Below are positions 33,014 to 44,757 of a stretch of DNA of 64,000 nucleotides, in pieces (the stretch's first letter is position 1; each line of letters starts with the position of its first letter). The notes under the pieces are model-generated. The model was not told where the DNA came from. It saw only the letters and a list, made by a program, of their open reading frames with translations, and did no database searches. Source of the stretch: Odiellus spinosus (lineage: Eukaryota > Arthropoda > Arachnida > Opiliones > Phalangiidae); contig CAWUCO010000167.1 of NCBI GenBank assembly GCA_963920705.1, forward strand, positions 1,266,001 to 1,330,000, read 5' to 3'. The translations under genes were made by a program, and so were the position numbers.

Positions 33014-34056
33014 ATGAACGAAAAAAATAATCCAGAAACAAAACAACCTGGGTCTGGGTCATCTTCGGATGAAACCCGTCCCGCTAAAAGCCTGCAGGAA
33101 ACTGTTTCAGGGTCTGCCTCTGGCAGTACCTTTCCTAAGTCTGGGTCGCCTAAGGGCAGCACCCGGCTTAATAAAACTGCTGGCCGGCAAAAAGGCACAG
33201 AAAGAGGCCAAATCATTGCCGGGCAGTGAATTAACATTCACGTCTAAGAGGCCCAGGGTAGAGGATCCTAATCCTTGCCCTGGGTCTTCTCTGCCAATCT
33301 GCCAAAAGGTCAAAGAGGCTTCTGCCCCCAAGTCCTATGCGGAGATGGCAGGACAGACTAAGATGACCCTTATTAAAGAGGGGTATCCAGTTAAGAAAGT
33401 CACGGAGGCGGAAATGGAAACACTCCGGAGAGGGATTCTAACGGGCTCGCCTTTTGAGTTTTCACCTGGTAGGCGGTGCCACAAGGTATCTCTTTGATGA
33501 TGTCCAGACGGTTACCTGGTAGAAAAAGGGGTTTTACCAAGATGAACAGGTTTTGGCAGGCACAAGGTTACTGGTGACAGAATCCAGTGCCCTGCCGAAG
33601 CCGTTCAAGGTCGCCTTTAAAACCAGGGCCGTCTCGACTAAAAACCCATTGATCCTTTTGAAAAGGATGCAATCCTTCAACCCAAAATGAAACACAGGGT
33701 GTTGGAGGGTCCTAAATAGTACTGCTACCAAAGAATATATCTGCTGGATTTTCCAGATTGATGGAGACTTTTAAGTGCCATCAAAGAGGCAAACTTTTCT
33801 GCCCTCACCGGTTTGGATGAAAGGAGCTTTAAGATCCTCTACGATTCAAACAAACCCAGGTCCGTTTCTAGACCTGAGGTCGTTGTCGATCGAGCCGCAG
33901 TCATTGAGGAAGCACTTGAGTGTTCAGCTGGAAGACATTTCCCTGGGATCCATCTCTGATACCATGGACATGACCGTGGTGGAGAGGGATCTCGTTATCC
34001 ATACCCATTTGACGCAGTCTAAGGAGGGGGCTAGTGGGTCTTCTGTTAAGAAGTAA
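33014..34056 (+). pseudogene. LINE-B ORF1-like region, broken
   Basis: The first part (33,014-33,229) encodes a Ser/Gly/Thr/Pro-rich N-terminus. It continues in another frame (33,235-33,497) with a KRPRVEDPNP basic patch and KSYAEMAGQTKMTLI. A third open part (33,775-34,056) follows after stops. This resembles ORF1 proteins of arthropod R1/I-group LINEs in position and style. No CCHC knuckle could be confirmed. Confidence 0.5.
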
Positions 34057-34084
34057 CCCAGTGACCCTTCCCATGTACTCGTGA

Positions 34085-34695
34085 AATTGGTATTAATGTA
34101 GTTCAAATAAACGTACAACACTGCCGGACGGCCAGGACAGTTGTATGCTGGCGGTTTGCCACACAGGGCCTTGATGTGGCTCATATCCAGGAATCCTGGA
34201 TTAATAAGGGTCAGATCTTGGGCTCAAGTGCGCTGGTAATATCTTCTATGACATAGCCTCCACAATGCATAGATCGTGTATTTAGGTCCGTATGGGCATT
34301 AATGCCCTTCCCCTAAGAATCTACCAGTCTCGAGACACAGCTGTTGTACGATAATATCCTCGTCTGTGGATAGGGAAAATGAACTTATAATGGTGTCGGC
34401 TAATCTGGCGTACGATGCAGCAGAGGCTCTTCCCTCCCAGGAAGTCGCCAATTCGGTTACTCACTGTGAAGGTTTGGGGAAGAAGCTCATTATTGGCAGT
34501 GATGTGAATGCTCATCACGTCGTTTGGGGCAGTAGTAACTGCAACCCACGTGGTGATGACTTAATGGAATATGTAGTGAGTACTAAACTCCATATCCTTA
34601 ATAAAAGCAGTGTTCCAAATTTTGTCACTAGGAATAGAAGTGAGGTTATTGATGTTACCATGAATGAATCATATACGCTCCCTACAAGTTACTAA
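34085..34695 (+). pseudogene. LINE-B APE-type endonuclease fragment
   Basis: Readable motifs in order are INVVQINVQHCRTA, DVAHIQESWINKGQILG (about 34,095-34,220, with the catalytic glutamate in the IQES motif), GSDVNAHHVVWGSSNCNPRG (34,495-34,552), and a closing PNFVTRNRSEVIDVTMNE. The NAHHxxWGS signature is characteristic of insect non-LTR endonucleases. The stretch between 34,220 and 34,366 is frame-shifted, and the end is followed by stops. Confidence 0.75.
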
Positions 34696-35699
34696 CGTCT
34701 AATTGAACCAATGCTTCCAACATTTTCTTCCAAGTCTGGCTCGGCGAGGGAGGGGTGGAGTGAAGGGTGTAAAGTATGACTAAAGAGTCGCCGTCTTGTG
34801 TCGAAGAATTATTTTTTTGATCATCCGCTTAAAGATTTAGGGTCTCTAGTGAACCCTCTCTTGCTGAACACATTTGCATTACGGCGTCATTTAAACGTGC
34901 GCAGGCACTAAGAGACGTACTAAACCCTAGGACAGGTAATTGGGCGGACTATAGAGAGGACTTAGTCTTCAATTAACAGATAATTCAAAACTATCGTCTA
35001 TGGTGGAATAGATAAATATATAAAAGGGAGGAGTCCTTTTTCGTAAGTTGAGCGTCTACGTCATCTGTGACGTTTCTTGTACAGAAACGCGGCGCCCGCA
35101 GTCAGAATGACAAAATTCTAAAGATCTCTAGTTTTACTGTCAAGCTTAACGCCTGCTTTCTCCGTGCCTGCGCTCTTCATACATCCGGAACTCTAGGGGA
35201 TGAGTGACGTCTACAGTGACACGGGCGCTAAACTAACAAGTTGATCAAGCCGATCTGAGCTATTTATATAATCATCTATTAGGTATGTCGATGATACGCA
35301 ACCTGCCACCATTGAGTCTTCTTATGAAAATTTTCCACTGAAGTCTATGAAGTAATCAAGGCTAGTTGCGTGTGAAGTAACGATATTGGTAAACTTTCCC
35401 AAGCTTACTCGTAGTCTCTTTTATAGGGCTAATAGAACGGGCAGCTTGGAGAGCTTTACTGCTTAGCACAAAAGCTATACATGAGGCAAAGAAAGCCTAA
35501 TATAGTGAGTTATGGGAGGGTATTGGTGACGTACCGCACACTGCCATAATAACACTAAACATCTAGACAGTAAGTTGCAAGATGGTAGTGATTGTAATAC
35601 CATAGTAAGGATACACTTCACCATCTGTTAAGTGTTCACATTGTAGGTGGCCCGCTATTGATAGGCTAAAATCATAATAATGATGGTACCGTTGAACCT

Positions 35700-36317
35700 G
35701 TTATATATATATATATATATGTATATATATGTATATCTATTTATATATATATGTATATATATGTATTTTTTGTGGGTGTATATATGTATATGTGTATATG
35801 TCTATCTAGGTCCATCTATGTCTATTTATGTGTATGTATGTGTATATATGTGTATTTATGTATATATGTGTATGTATTTCTATTACATACAAATTTATAC
35901 ATATATAAACTTATATTTACATATATTTACATATATACATTTATATACAAATATATATGTGTATATGTGTTTTTATGTGTATATACTTTTATATTTCTGT
36001 GTATACATATGTATATATGTATATCTGTGTTATGAATGTATATATATACATGTGTATATGTATGTATCTATATATGTATATATATATTTATGTATATGTA
36101 TATATATGTATATGTGTAAACATGCATCTATATATGTATATATGTATATATAATGTGTATAGATACGTATTTATGTATATATGTGTCCGTATAGATATAT
36201 TATATATGTATATGTGTATATACTTATATGTATATATATTTGTGTGTATATATGTGTATATATGTGTGTATATATGTATATAAATATGTGTGTATATATG
36301 TGTATACATTTGTGTAT
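35700..36317 (+). repeat. ATATGT-type microsatellite, block 1
   Basis: Impure repeats of 'tatatatg', 'tgtatatatg' and related hexamer or octamer forms. The Tyr/Ile/Cys/Met-rich open frames over this block on both strands reflect the repeat. The block ends where the LINE-C tail starts ('gaatagaatagaatagaat'). Confidence 0.95.
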
Positions 36318-37597
36318 ATATAGAATAGAATAGAATAGAATTGTTTTTTATTGTTCGGCAAAACAGTACAAGATAGCACCAGCTAGTTGGCGAACATATA
36401 TGTCAAAGTATATAATACTAATTTACATTTAAATACAAAAGTTATTTGATCTTTAAAAACCATAGTCTTGGGGATAAAAAATTATATTAATTACTATTTT
36501 AATTTTTAACATCTTACAATATAAGGAGTCGAAAAATTCAAAATTAAAATATGTATATGATTATTAATTATTATTGGTTATTTTTATCTAACCCTTTTGA
36601 GTGCTATATTCTTATTTAAAAGCTTTTGCTGTGAAAATAAGTTGACATTAGACCCATGTTCATTGAAGTTGTTCATTAAACGTGTAAGAATTTCACTGTT
36701 ACGCTTAATAGGATAAAATAGGTTGTGTGATCTAGAGGTTTTGAATTTACATTGAAAGTTTATGAGTTCCAAGATTTCTGAACATTCTATTTTTGAATTG
36801 ACAAGCCGGTAAATAAATTTAATATCAGTTTTCAGCAGAGCGGAATAAACAGAGTCCAATTTTAATTTGCTTAATGCTTCCTCATAATTATATTTTCCAA
36901 AGTTTGGGTTCAAGTTTTTATAAAGATAAATGAATTTCTTTTGTACTGACTCTTGTTTTGATAAAGTAGACTGACACGCGCTAAAATACAGTAAAGACCC
37001 GTATAGTAAAGAAGGAATCACCAAAGATTTATACAATGTCAAAAAACAAAGTGGGGACTTTAATTGTCGAGATATTCGATAAGCCGCGCTTAGTATCTGG
37101 TTTGATTTAATTTTTAATTGTTGAATATGAGTATTGTAACTTAGTTTACTATCGAAGTTCATCCCCAAATCCCGTACTTTGTCGGCTCTGTTTAGTATAA
37201 TACCATTTAAGTTATATGGATAGATTATGGGATTCGTTTTACACGTATACGTTACTATTACCGTTTTATCCTCGTTTATTGGAATGTTATTTTCACTACA
37301 CCAATTGTTTAGGCTTAGTAGATTATTTTGCAAAGTCGCACAATCGCTGTATTTATTAATTATGTTAGCCAACTTATGGTCATCAGCTAACTGGAAGACT
37401 TTTGAGTTCTTTATTAGTGGGGTGATATCATAAATATAAATATTAAATAACAAGGGCCCTAATGAGGACCCTTGAGGGACGCCACAGTCAACACTATAAG
37501 AAACATCAGTAACGACACCATTAACTTTAAGAAAGTTAAGTCTATTTTTCAGATAGTCACAAAACCAATCAACTAAAGTGCCAGATAGTCCTTGGTA
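36318..37597 (-). mobile_element. LINE-C: CR1-like LINE, 5'-truncated, inside microsatellite
   Basis: On the minus strand the element ends in a short (ATTCT)n tail at 36,340-36,318 and begins abruptly in the RT at about 37,597. ATATGT microsatellite lies directly on both sides. A 5' truncation with a tandem 3' tail is the usual outcome of target-primed reverse transcription. Confidence 0.9.
36584..37597 (-). pseudogene. LINE-C reverse transcriptase C-terminal half
   Basis: The open frame reads through VDWFCDYLKNRLN, CGVPQGSSLGPLLFNIYI, the catalytic box as FQLADDHKLA, then the thumb (LNNWCSENNIPINEDKT), VRDLGMNFDSKLSYNTHI and the C-terminal SLVIPSLLYGSLLYFSACQ. The frame is uninterrupted to its stop at 36,584, so this copy is young. 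The N-terminal RT, endonuclease and ORF1 are absent because of 5' truncation. The first ~35 codons of the longer open frame (37,699-37,598) are microsatellite. Confidence 0.9.
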
Positions 37598-37839
37598 ACA
37601 TATGTAAATACATGTATGTGTATATATGAGAATATATATGTGTATTTGTGTGTATATATACATATAGCTATACAGGGTGGAACAGATAACAAAACTCAAT
37701 AGCTTCTATGGGAAAAATTTCGATGGGATTTTAACATTGAAAATTAAAATTAGGAATTTCATCAAAATAGACCATTTCGGCGGAAAATTAAAATCAGCTT
37801 AAACAACGCTAATTTGAAATTATTTTCAAAAATCGACAA

Positions 37840-38345
37840 AAATAACCAAAAATAGGCCAAATCGGGTAATTCCTTTTAAAATCGATAAAAATAGGCCAAA
37901 TTCGATAATTCCTTTTAAAATCGATAAAATTAGGCCAAATTGGATAAATCCTTTTAAAATCGGTAAAAATAGGCTAAATCGGAAAAAGCCTTTTAAAATC
38001 GGTAAAAATAGGCCTAATTGTATAAATTCTTTTAAAAATCGGTAAAAATAGGCCAAATTCGATAATTCATTTTAAAATCGATAAAAATAGGCCAAATTGG
38101 ATAAATCCTCTTAAAATCGGTAAAAATAGGCCAAATCGGATAAAACCTTTTAAAATCGATAAAAATAGGCCAAATCGGATAATTCCTTTTAAAATCGGTA
38201 AAAATAGGCCAAATCGGATAAATCCTTTTAAAATCGATAAAAATAGGCCAAATCAGATAAATCCTTTTAAAATCGATAAAAATAGGCCAAATTGGATAAA
38301 TAATTTTGAAATCGATAAAAATAGGCCAAATTGAATAAATCGACT
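37840..38345 (-). repeat. 39-bp subterminal array of MLE-1, left
   Basis: About 13 units of the satellite repeat, seen here as 'aaaataggccaaatcggata' followed by 'aatccttttaaaatcgat'. It is inverted relative to the right array of the same element. Confidence 0.95.
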
Positions 38346-38689
38346 TGAAATCGATAGAAATTGGCCATAGTGGTTAAATAATTTAGAATTTAACATAAAT
38401 GTGCGAATTTAAAATTATCCTCCTAAACCAATAAAATTTAGGTCAAATTAGTAATTTCGTTTTAAAATTTAAAGAAATTGCGCAAAATTTGATAATTGGT
38501 ATTTTTCTCCAACAACGATCAATAATTTTCTAAAATGCAGCGATATTCTCATGAAAATTCTCTTCAAATTCCAGTAAAACAGGCCAAAATCTCGCGCGAG
38601 ACTTTTTCGCGGGAAAATTGCGTAAAAGATTTTAAAACAAAGTCTCGCGCAAATTTTATCTAAAAATTCAGGGAACGAATAAGAGGTCC

Positions 38690-39130
38690 TTTCTTTTTTG
38701 AAGAAAATTTAACTGGGCCAATTTATTTGGAATTTCTTCAAACTAATGTTACCGAAGCCTTGCGAGAGATGCCACCAGCTGAAACGCAAGATTTGTGGTT
38801 TCAGCAAGACGGAGCACCTCCGCATTACCATCGAGGCGTACGAGAGTGCCTTAACCATAGCTTTCCTAACCGATGGATTGGACGGTGAAGGCCCTTTCCA
38901 TGGCCACCAAGATCCCCCGATCTAACACCTTTGTACTTTTTCCTTTGGGATACGTAAAAAGCGTTGTGTATGAATCTGAAATTCACACACTTTAGGAACT
39001 GCGGCAAAAAATTAGATTGGCTGACGAACGAATTACTCCCGCAACTCTAGGTAATATCCTACGGTCAGTAATCAGTCGCTGCGAAGAATGCCTAGGAGCC
39101 GATGGGGTACATGTTGTTCACATGTACTAA
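38690..39130 (+). pseudogene. MLE-1 transposase, C-terminal remnant
   Basis: The readable frame carries DLWFQQDGAPPHYH with the second catalytic Asp, FPNRWIGR, a stop, WPPRSPDLTP with the third catalytic Asp, and FFLWGYVKSVVYES. A further TAG follows at about 38,992 in the HTLEELRQKI equivalent. The N-terminal helix-turn-helix and the first catalytic Asp are missing. This family is common in insect genomes. The copy cannot be active. Confidence 0.85.
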
Positions 39131-39354
39131 TGATTTTGGCCTGTTTTATTGGAGTTTGAAGAGAATTTTCAGGAGAATATCGCACATTTCAGAAAAATCT
39201 ATATCGTTATTGGAGAAAAATAACAATTATCAAATTTGGCACAATTTCTTTAAATTTTAAAACGAAATTACTAATTAGACCTAAATTTTATTGGTTTAGG
39301 AGGATAATTTTAAATTGGCACATTTATGTTAATTTCTAAAGTATTTAACCACAA

Positions 39355-39730
39355 AGGCCTATTTTTATCGATTTCAGAAGGTTTTATCTGATTTGGCCTA
39401 TTTTTATCGATTTTAAAAGGATTTATCCGATTTATCCTATTTTTGTATATTTCAAAAGGTTTTATCCAATTTGGCCTATTTTTATCGATTTCAAAAGGAT
39501 TTATCCGATTTATCCTATTTTTACCGATTTTAAAAGGAATTATCCTATTTGGCCTATTTTTACCGATTTCAAAAGGATTTATCCAATTTGGCCTATTTTT
39601 ATCGATTTTACAAGGATTTATCCAATTTGGCCTATTTTTACCGATTTTAAAAGGAATTACCCGATTTGGCCTATTTTTATTGATTTTAAAAGGATTTATC
39701 CGATTTGGCCTATTTTTGGTTATTTTTGTC
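39355..39730 (+). repeat. 39-bp subterminal array of MLE-1, right
   Basis: About 9-10 units, read as 'ggcctatttttatcgatttt' plus 'aaaaggatttatccgattt'. The open frame 39,443-39,739 is a translation of the repeat and not a gene. Confidence 0.95.
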
Positions 39731-39895
39731 GATTTTTGAATATAATTTCAAATTAGCGTTGTTTAAGCTGATTTTAATTTTCCGCCTAAATGGTCTATTT
39801 TGATGAAATTCCTAATTTTAATTTTCAATGTTAAAATCCCATTTAAATTTTTTCCCGTAGAAGCTATTGAGTTTTGTTATCTGTTCCACCATGTA

Positions 39896-40412
39896 TATGT
39901 TTATATAGGCAAATATATTTATATACGTATATTTCTGTATATATTTGTATAAATATGTATATATATATTTGTATAGAACTATATATGTTTATATATATAC
40001 GTATATTTGTGTATATATTTGTATATATATGTATATATATATTTGTATATAACTATATATGTTTATATAAGTATATTTGTGTATATATTTGTATATATAT
40101 TTGTATATATATGTATATATATGTAAATATATACAGATATATACAAATATAAAAACAAATATACATATATACATATATATATATATTTATATATACATAT
40201 ATTCAAATATATAAAAAAATACATATATTTACATATTTTTACATATAGACATGTACATATACACATATATATATATAAGTATATACATATATACATATAT
40301 AGATACATAAATATACACTCATATATATATACATAGAAATATATGCGTATATACACATATATATACATATGTAAATATATGTATATATGTGTATATATGC
40401 ATATATTTTTGT

Positions 40413-40454
<42 letters not shown>

Positions 40455-41625
40455 GAGTGTATATTTTTGTATATACTTATATACATGTGAATATGTACAT
40501 GTCTATATGTATAAATATATAAATATATGTGTATGTATATATAATTGTTTATTTATTTGTATATATGTATATATATGAATATATATGGATCTATATGAAT
40601 ATATATGGATCTATATGAAAATATATGGATCTATATGTATATTTTTTTATATATTTGTATATATCTATATATATCTATATTTGTGTGTGTATATATATTA
40701 TATATGTGTATATTTCTTTGTCTCTATATATATGTATATGTGCATATTTATGTATGTGTATATATTTGTATATGTGTGTATATGTATCTATATATTTATA
40801 TGTGTGTATATATGTGTATATGTATCTATATATATATGTATATATGTGTATATATGCGTATATATGTACATGTAAGTATATGTATATTTGTACATGTGCT
40901 TATAGGTATATGTACACATATACATATATATATATACATATATGTACATATGTATATGTATGTACATAAATATGTATATGTAACTATGTATAAACGTATA
41001 TGTGTATATTTATCTATATATGTATATGTATATATATATGTATATATCTATATATATAGAATAGAATAGAATATTGTATATGTATATATGTATATATATG
41101 TATATATATGTATATTTGTGTATATTTGTGTATGTGTATATGTGAATATATGTACATATACATATATATATTCGTATATTTGTGAATACATTTGTATATC
41201 TTAATATGTATAAATATGTGTATATATGTATACATATTACTATATACACATATATGTTTATATACTTATAAACATATATGGACATTTATGTGTATATATG
41301 TGTATAAACGTATTTATTTCTATACGAATATACGAATATATTTCTATGTGTATATATATGTATATATGTGTGTATATTTATGTATCTATATATGTATATG
41401 TGTATATTTATGTATCTATATATGTATGTGTATATATATGAATATATGTATATATATATATATATATATGTGTGTATATATGTATATATGTAAATATGTG
41501 TATGTATGTATATTTGGCTATATAGTTGTATATTTGTATGTATCTACGAATATATATGTATGTATATATGAATATATATGTATATATATATATATTAATA
41601 TATATGTGTATATATACGTAGATAG
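39896..41625 (+). repeat. ATATGT-type microsatellite, block 2, with a LINE tail scar
   Basis: About 1.7 kb of impure 'tatatatg/tgtatata' repeats. At about 41,058-41,073 the sequence 'agaatagaatagaatatt' interrupts it, matching the (ATTCT)n tail of LINE-C. It is probably a tail-only, dead-on-arrival LINE insertion. Open frames here on both strands are repeat artefacts. Confidence 0.9.
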
Positions 41626-41916
41626 ACAGATAGATAAATGCTTTTATTACGTTCAATACAACATACATTTGTACTTTTCATAGCATTACACGCCTTAAAT
41701 TAAGTCATAAATTATGTAAAATAGAATCATAAGGTTAAATATTTACAGAAATAATTTAAATATTAAGTTACAATTTCAGTTCACCGCCGTAACCTCGTTA
41801 TCTAATCTGTGACATTAAACCAAAGAGATTAAATAAAGTTAAATAAAATTATAATTATAATTATTATTTTTATAGTTAATAGATATCATTCTACTGGTAC
41901 AATATATTTCAATGTT

Positions 41917-44716
41917 TCAAAATACGTCAATTATGTTATTCGGTGTTATTACCTTATTTAAGGCTCCCGTAAACCTTGGTTGGATGGTTTCAAAAATATC
42001 GACATTTTTCAATGAATTACACTTATTTTGTATTCTACGAAGAGGATTTTTACTTTTTGCTTCGAGGTAGAATTGGTATTTTTTTCGAGTGTTCATTTGG
42101 GGAATTTTAATATTTATTTTTTCTAGTAGAGAAGGAAAATCTCTTTTATTTGTAAGTAGGCCGTTTAGAAATAATGCGTCAGATCTTAGGTACCGATTAT
42201 AGATTGTTTGTAGTTTTATAGCGTTCAGGATTTCAATATAATGATCTTTCCCGGTTTTTATGAAATAATGATAATACATATGTATGAATTTTCTTTGGAT
42301 TCTTTCTATAGATAAGAGCAGATATTAGCTGCAACCTGACAAGACCTGAGCGCAATATTCAATTTTGCTACGTACTAGACTTTTATATAGCATTATGAAC
42401 ACATGTTTACTTTTAAGATTACGCGCTATTTTGCATATTGCGTATAATATGCGGAGGCAGTCGCTTTTTAATTTGGAGACATGGAATGTGTATAAAAACT
42501 TTTCATCGAACATTACACCTAGGTTAATTGTCTCCGAACATCACATAGTATCATTATTGCCGATTACATAATTAAATTTCTCAAAATTTCTTTTCCTGGT
42601 AAAAGAGATAAATTTAGTTTTTTTAGAGTTCAGCGGAAGGCCATTTTCATTACTCCATGCATCTAGGCATTTAAGGTCTTCTTGGAGTTGTTTAAAATCC
42701 AAAGGGGTTATTATATTCCTATATAATTTATTATCGCCGGCGTACATTTTTCCTGAGGAATCGTTGTTTGTGGAAAAACGCAAATCATTTACAAAGATGT
42801 TAAACAACAATGGGCCCAAGGCTGATCCTTGAGGTACGATAATATTTGAGATATAGCTAACATCAGTAATTTGTCCATTGACTTTTACAATATTGTTTCG
42901 GTCTTTTAGGTAATTAGCTAGCCAGCTAAGAACGTTCCCATCCATGTCATAGCAATATAACTTTCCTAGCAGTAATATGTGGGTCATACGATCGAATGCT
43001 TTAGAATCATCAAGGTATATACAATCAGTTTGACCTCGATTATTAATAGTAGTTTCAACTTCCGTCGCAAAAGCCAATAGATTAGTCACCGTTGATCGGC
43101 CACGACAGAAGCCGTGCTGTTCTGGGGATAGGTAAACTTTAAAGCAAGCATAGATGTATTTATACATTATTGTTTCGAAAATTTTCGCTATAACAGTTAT
43201 GAGTGATATCGGACGGTAATTGTCCACAATCCATTTCTTAAATACATGTACAATTAAGGAGACTTTCCATTCATCAGCAAACGCCTACATTTTAGAGATA
43301 GATTAAAGATTGTGCAGAATACAGGCACAAAAATATCAATACAGCCCTTAATTACGTATGCAGGAAGATTATCATAGCCGAACGCCTTACGGGGTTTTAA
43401 TTTATTTATAGCTTCCCTAATGTCGTTTTCTGAAATAACCAGATTTGTGAAAGTAGCAATTTGCTTTATCGGAAAATTGTCCAAATTATAATTAATACCT
43501 GAAGTATCGAGGGATTGAGAGAATTGACATTTGAAGAGCTCAGCAAGCTCACCTTTGTCCGTTACAAAGGAGCTGTCTTTGTTTAATGTAATTTCAGTGC
43601 TTTTGTTTTTAACTCTATCATTTACATACGACCAAACCGAAGGTGGATTGTTTTTGGTATTTTGGATGATAGACGCTCCTAGATTCTCCGTATCTCGGTC
43701 TAGTATAACACTAGACTGTTTTCGCAATAGTTTAAATTTCTCATGGTCGGCTACTGTCACTAATCTTTTTTTTTAATTCTTCCGAAAACCATCGGGGATA
43801 CTTAGAGCATTTATGACCTTTTTTATATTTCATTTGGGGATATGCGTTTCTAGACATTGGAGAATGTTATCATTGAATTTTGATACGGCATCATTAATAT
43901 TAATAGCTTCCATAATTTCACCCCAATCTCTGTTTGCTAGGTCATAATAAAGGCTAATATAGTCGCCCTCTCTAAAATTTAATTTTTCACCCTCTTCAAT
44001 TGGCGTACATGATATTGACCATAAAAGGACAATAGAGACGGGAGGATGATACGCATCAATGCCTATTAATGGAGTAGGGTCTAATTTTACTATCAATTTG
44101 TCTTCATGTGACAATACAAGGTCTAGTATATTGCCATGAGAGTTTTTATGTTCATTATGTTGAACCATACCTAAATTATTTGCAAAGTCTAAAACTAATG
44201 TCGCTCTAGGTTTTATGCAAGGGTGACATTGATCAGTATCATTAAGTCGCCAATCAACATTGGGAACATTAAAATCACCTAAAATCAGATAGTACTTATT
44301 CAAGTCATACAGTTTGGGGGACACCAATGTTTTATAATTAGCAATAGACTCTAGAGGTAATAACGGAGAGAAATAATGATTTCCAATTACCATGTGTTTT
44401 TTGTTCCTACCTGAAATTTCCACCCATACACACTCACTAATAAGTTCAAATCGGTTCGTCTGATTGCACGAATATTTTTTCTAACAAGAATTAGGGAACC
44501 ACCTTTTCTTGTATCATTTGATACCTGTATATGATCCGCACGAAAGCAGTTAAAATCCAACGGAACAAAGCCCTTGTTAAAAAAGCCATGATTAAGTTCA
44601 GTTTCTGTGATGCAGATAACATCAGCGTCAGTAGAATGGAGATTTGCATGAAATAGGTTTAGTTTAGTACGTAGGCCGCTAACGTTCTGATATGATATAC
44701 TTAGATTTTTATACAT
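41917..44716 (-). pseudogene. LINE-D ORF2: endonuclease and reverse transcriptase, broken
   Basis: The endonuclease (44,716-43,830) shows ISYQNVSGLRTKLN, DVICITETELN, YLILGDFNVPNVDW, GNILDLVLS and DAYHPPV. The RT (43,760-42,325) shows RKAFGYDNLP, MDNYRPISLITVIAKIFE, PEQHGFCRGRSTVTNL, YLDDSKAFDRM and VPQGSALGPLLFNIFVNDL. The catalytic box is YAGDNK, where YADD is expected, so one catalytic Asp is replaced by Gly (near 42,743). There are frame changes near 44,400 and 43,240, and stops between 43,830 and 43,760, near 42,540 and near 42,320. It is inactive. The C-terminal part (42,279-41,917) is typical of the clade. Confidence 0.9.
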
Positions 44717-44757
44717 CGTATATAAGGTGATTGTTTAGTATTTTTTTTTTAATATTA

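Larger units (their letters stand above)
32866..35690 (+). mobile_element. LINE-B: R1/I-like non-LTR retrotransposon, 3'-truncated
   Basis: A GC-richer 5'UTR-like segment (32,870-33,013) is followed by an ORF1-like region (33,014-34,056), an endonuclease (34,085-34,695) and the linker upstream of the RT (34,750-35,540, with a degraded EAKKA.YSELWEGIGD phrase near 35,480-35,530). The RT itself is missing, because the sequence runs into ATATGT microsatellite at about 35,700. All parts carry stops or frame changes. Confidence 0.7.
37673..39893 (+). mobile_element. MLE-1: Tc1/mariner-superfamily element with long TIRs and internal 39-bp arrays
   Basis: The left end is CAGGGTGGAACAGATAAC and the reverse complement of the right end is CATGGTGGAACAGATAAC. 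Both continue alike for about 165 bp. Each end is preceded or followed by TA, the expected target duplication (37,671-37,672 and 39,894-39,895). Inside each TIR lies an array of the 39-bp repeat (37,840-38,345 and 39,355-39,730), in opposite orientation, then a conserved ~220-bp block. The inverted repeats thus exceed 700 bp. The centre holds only the 3' half of a transposase. It sits within ATATGT microsatellite. Confidence 0.9.
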
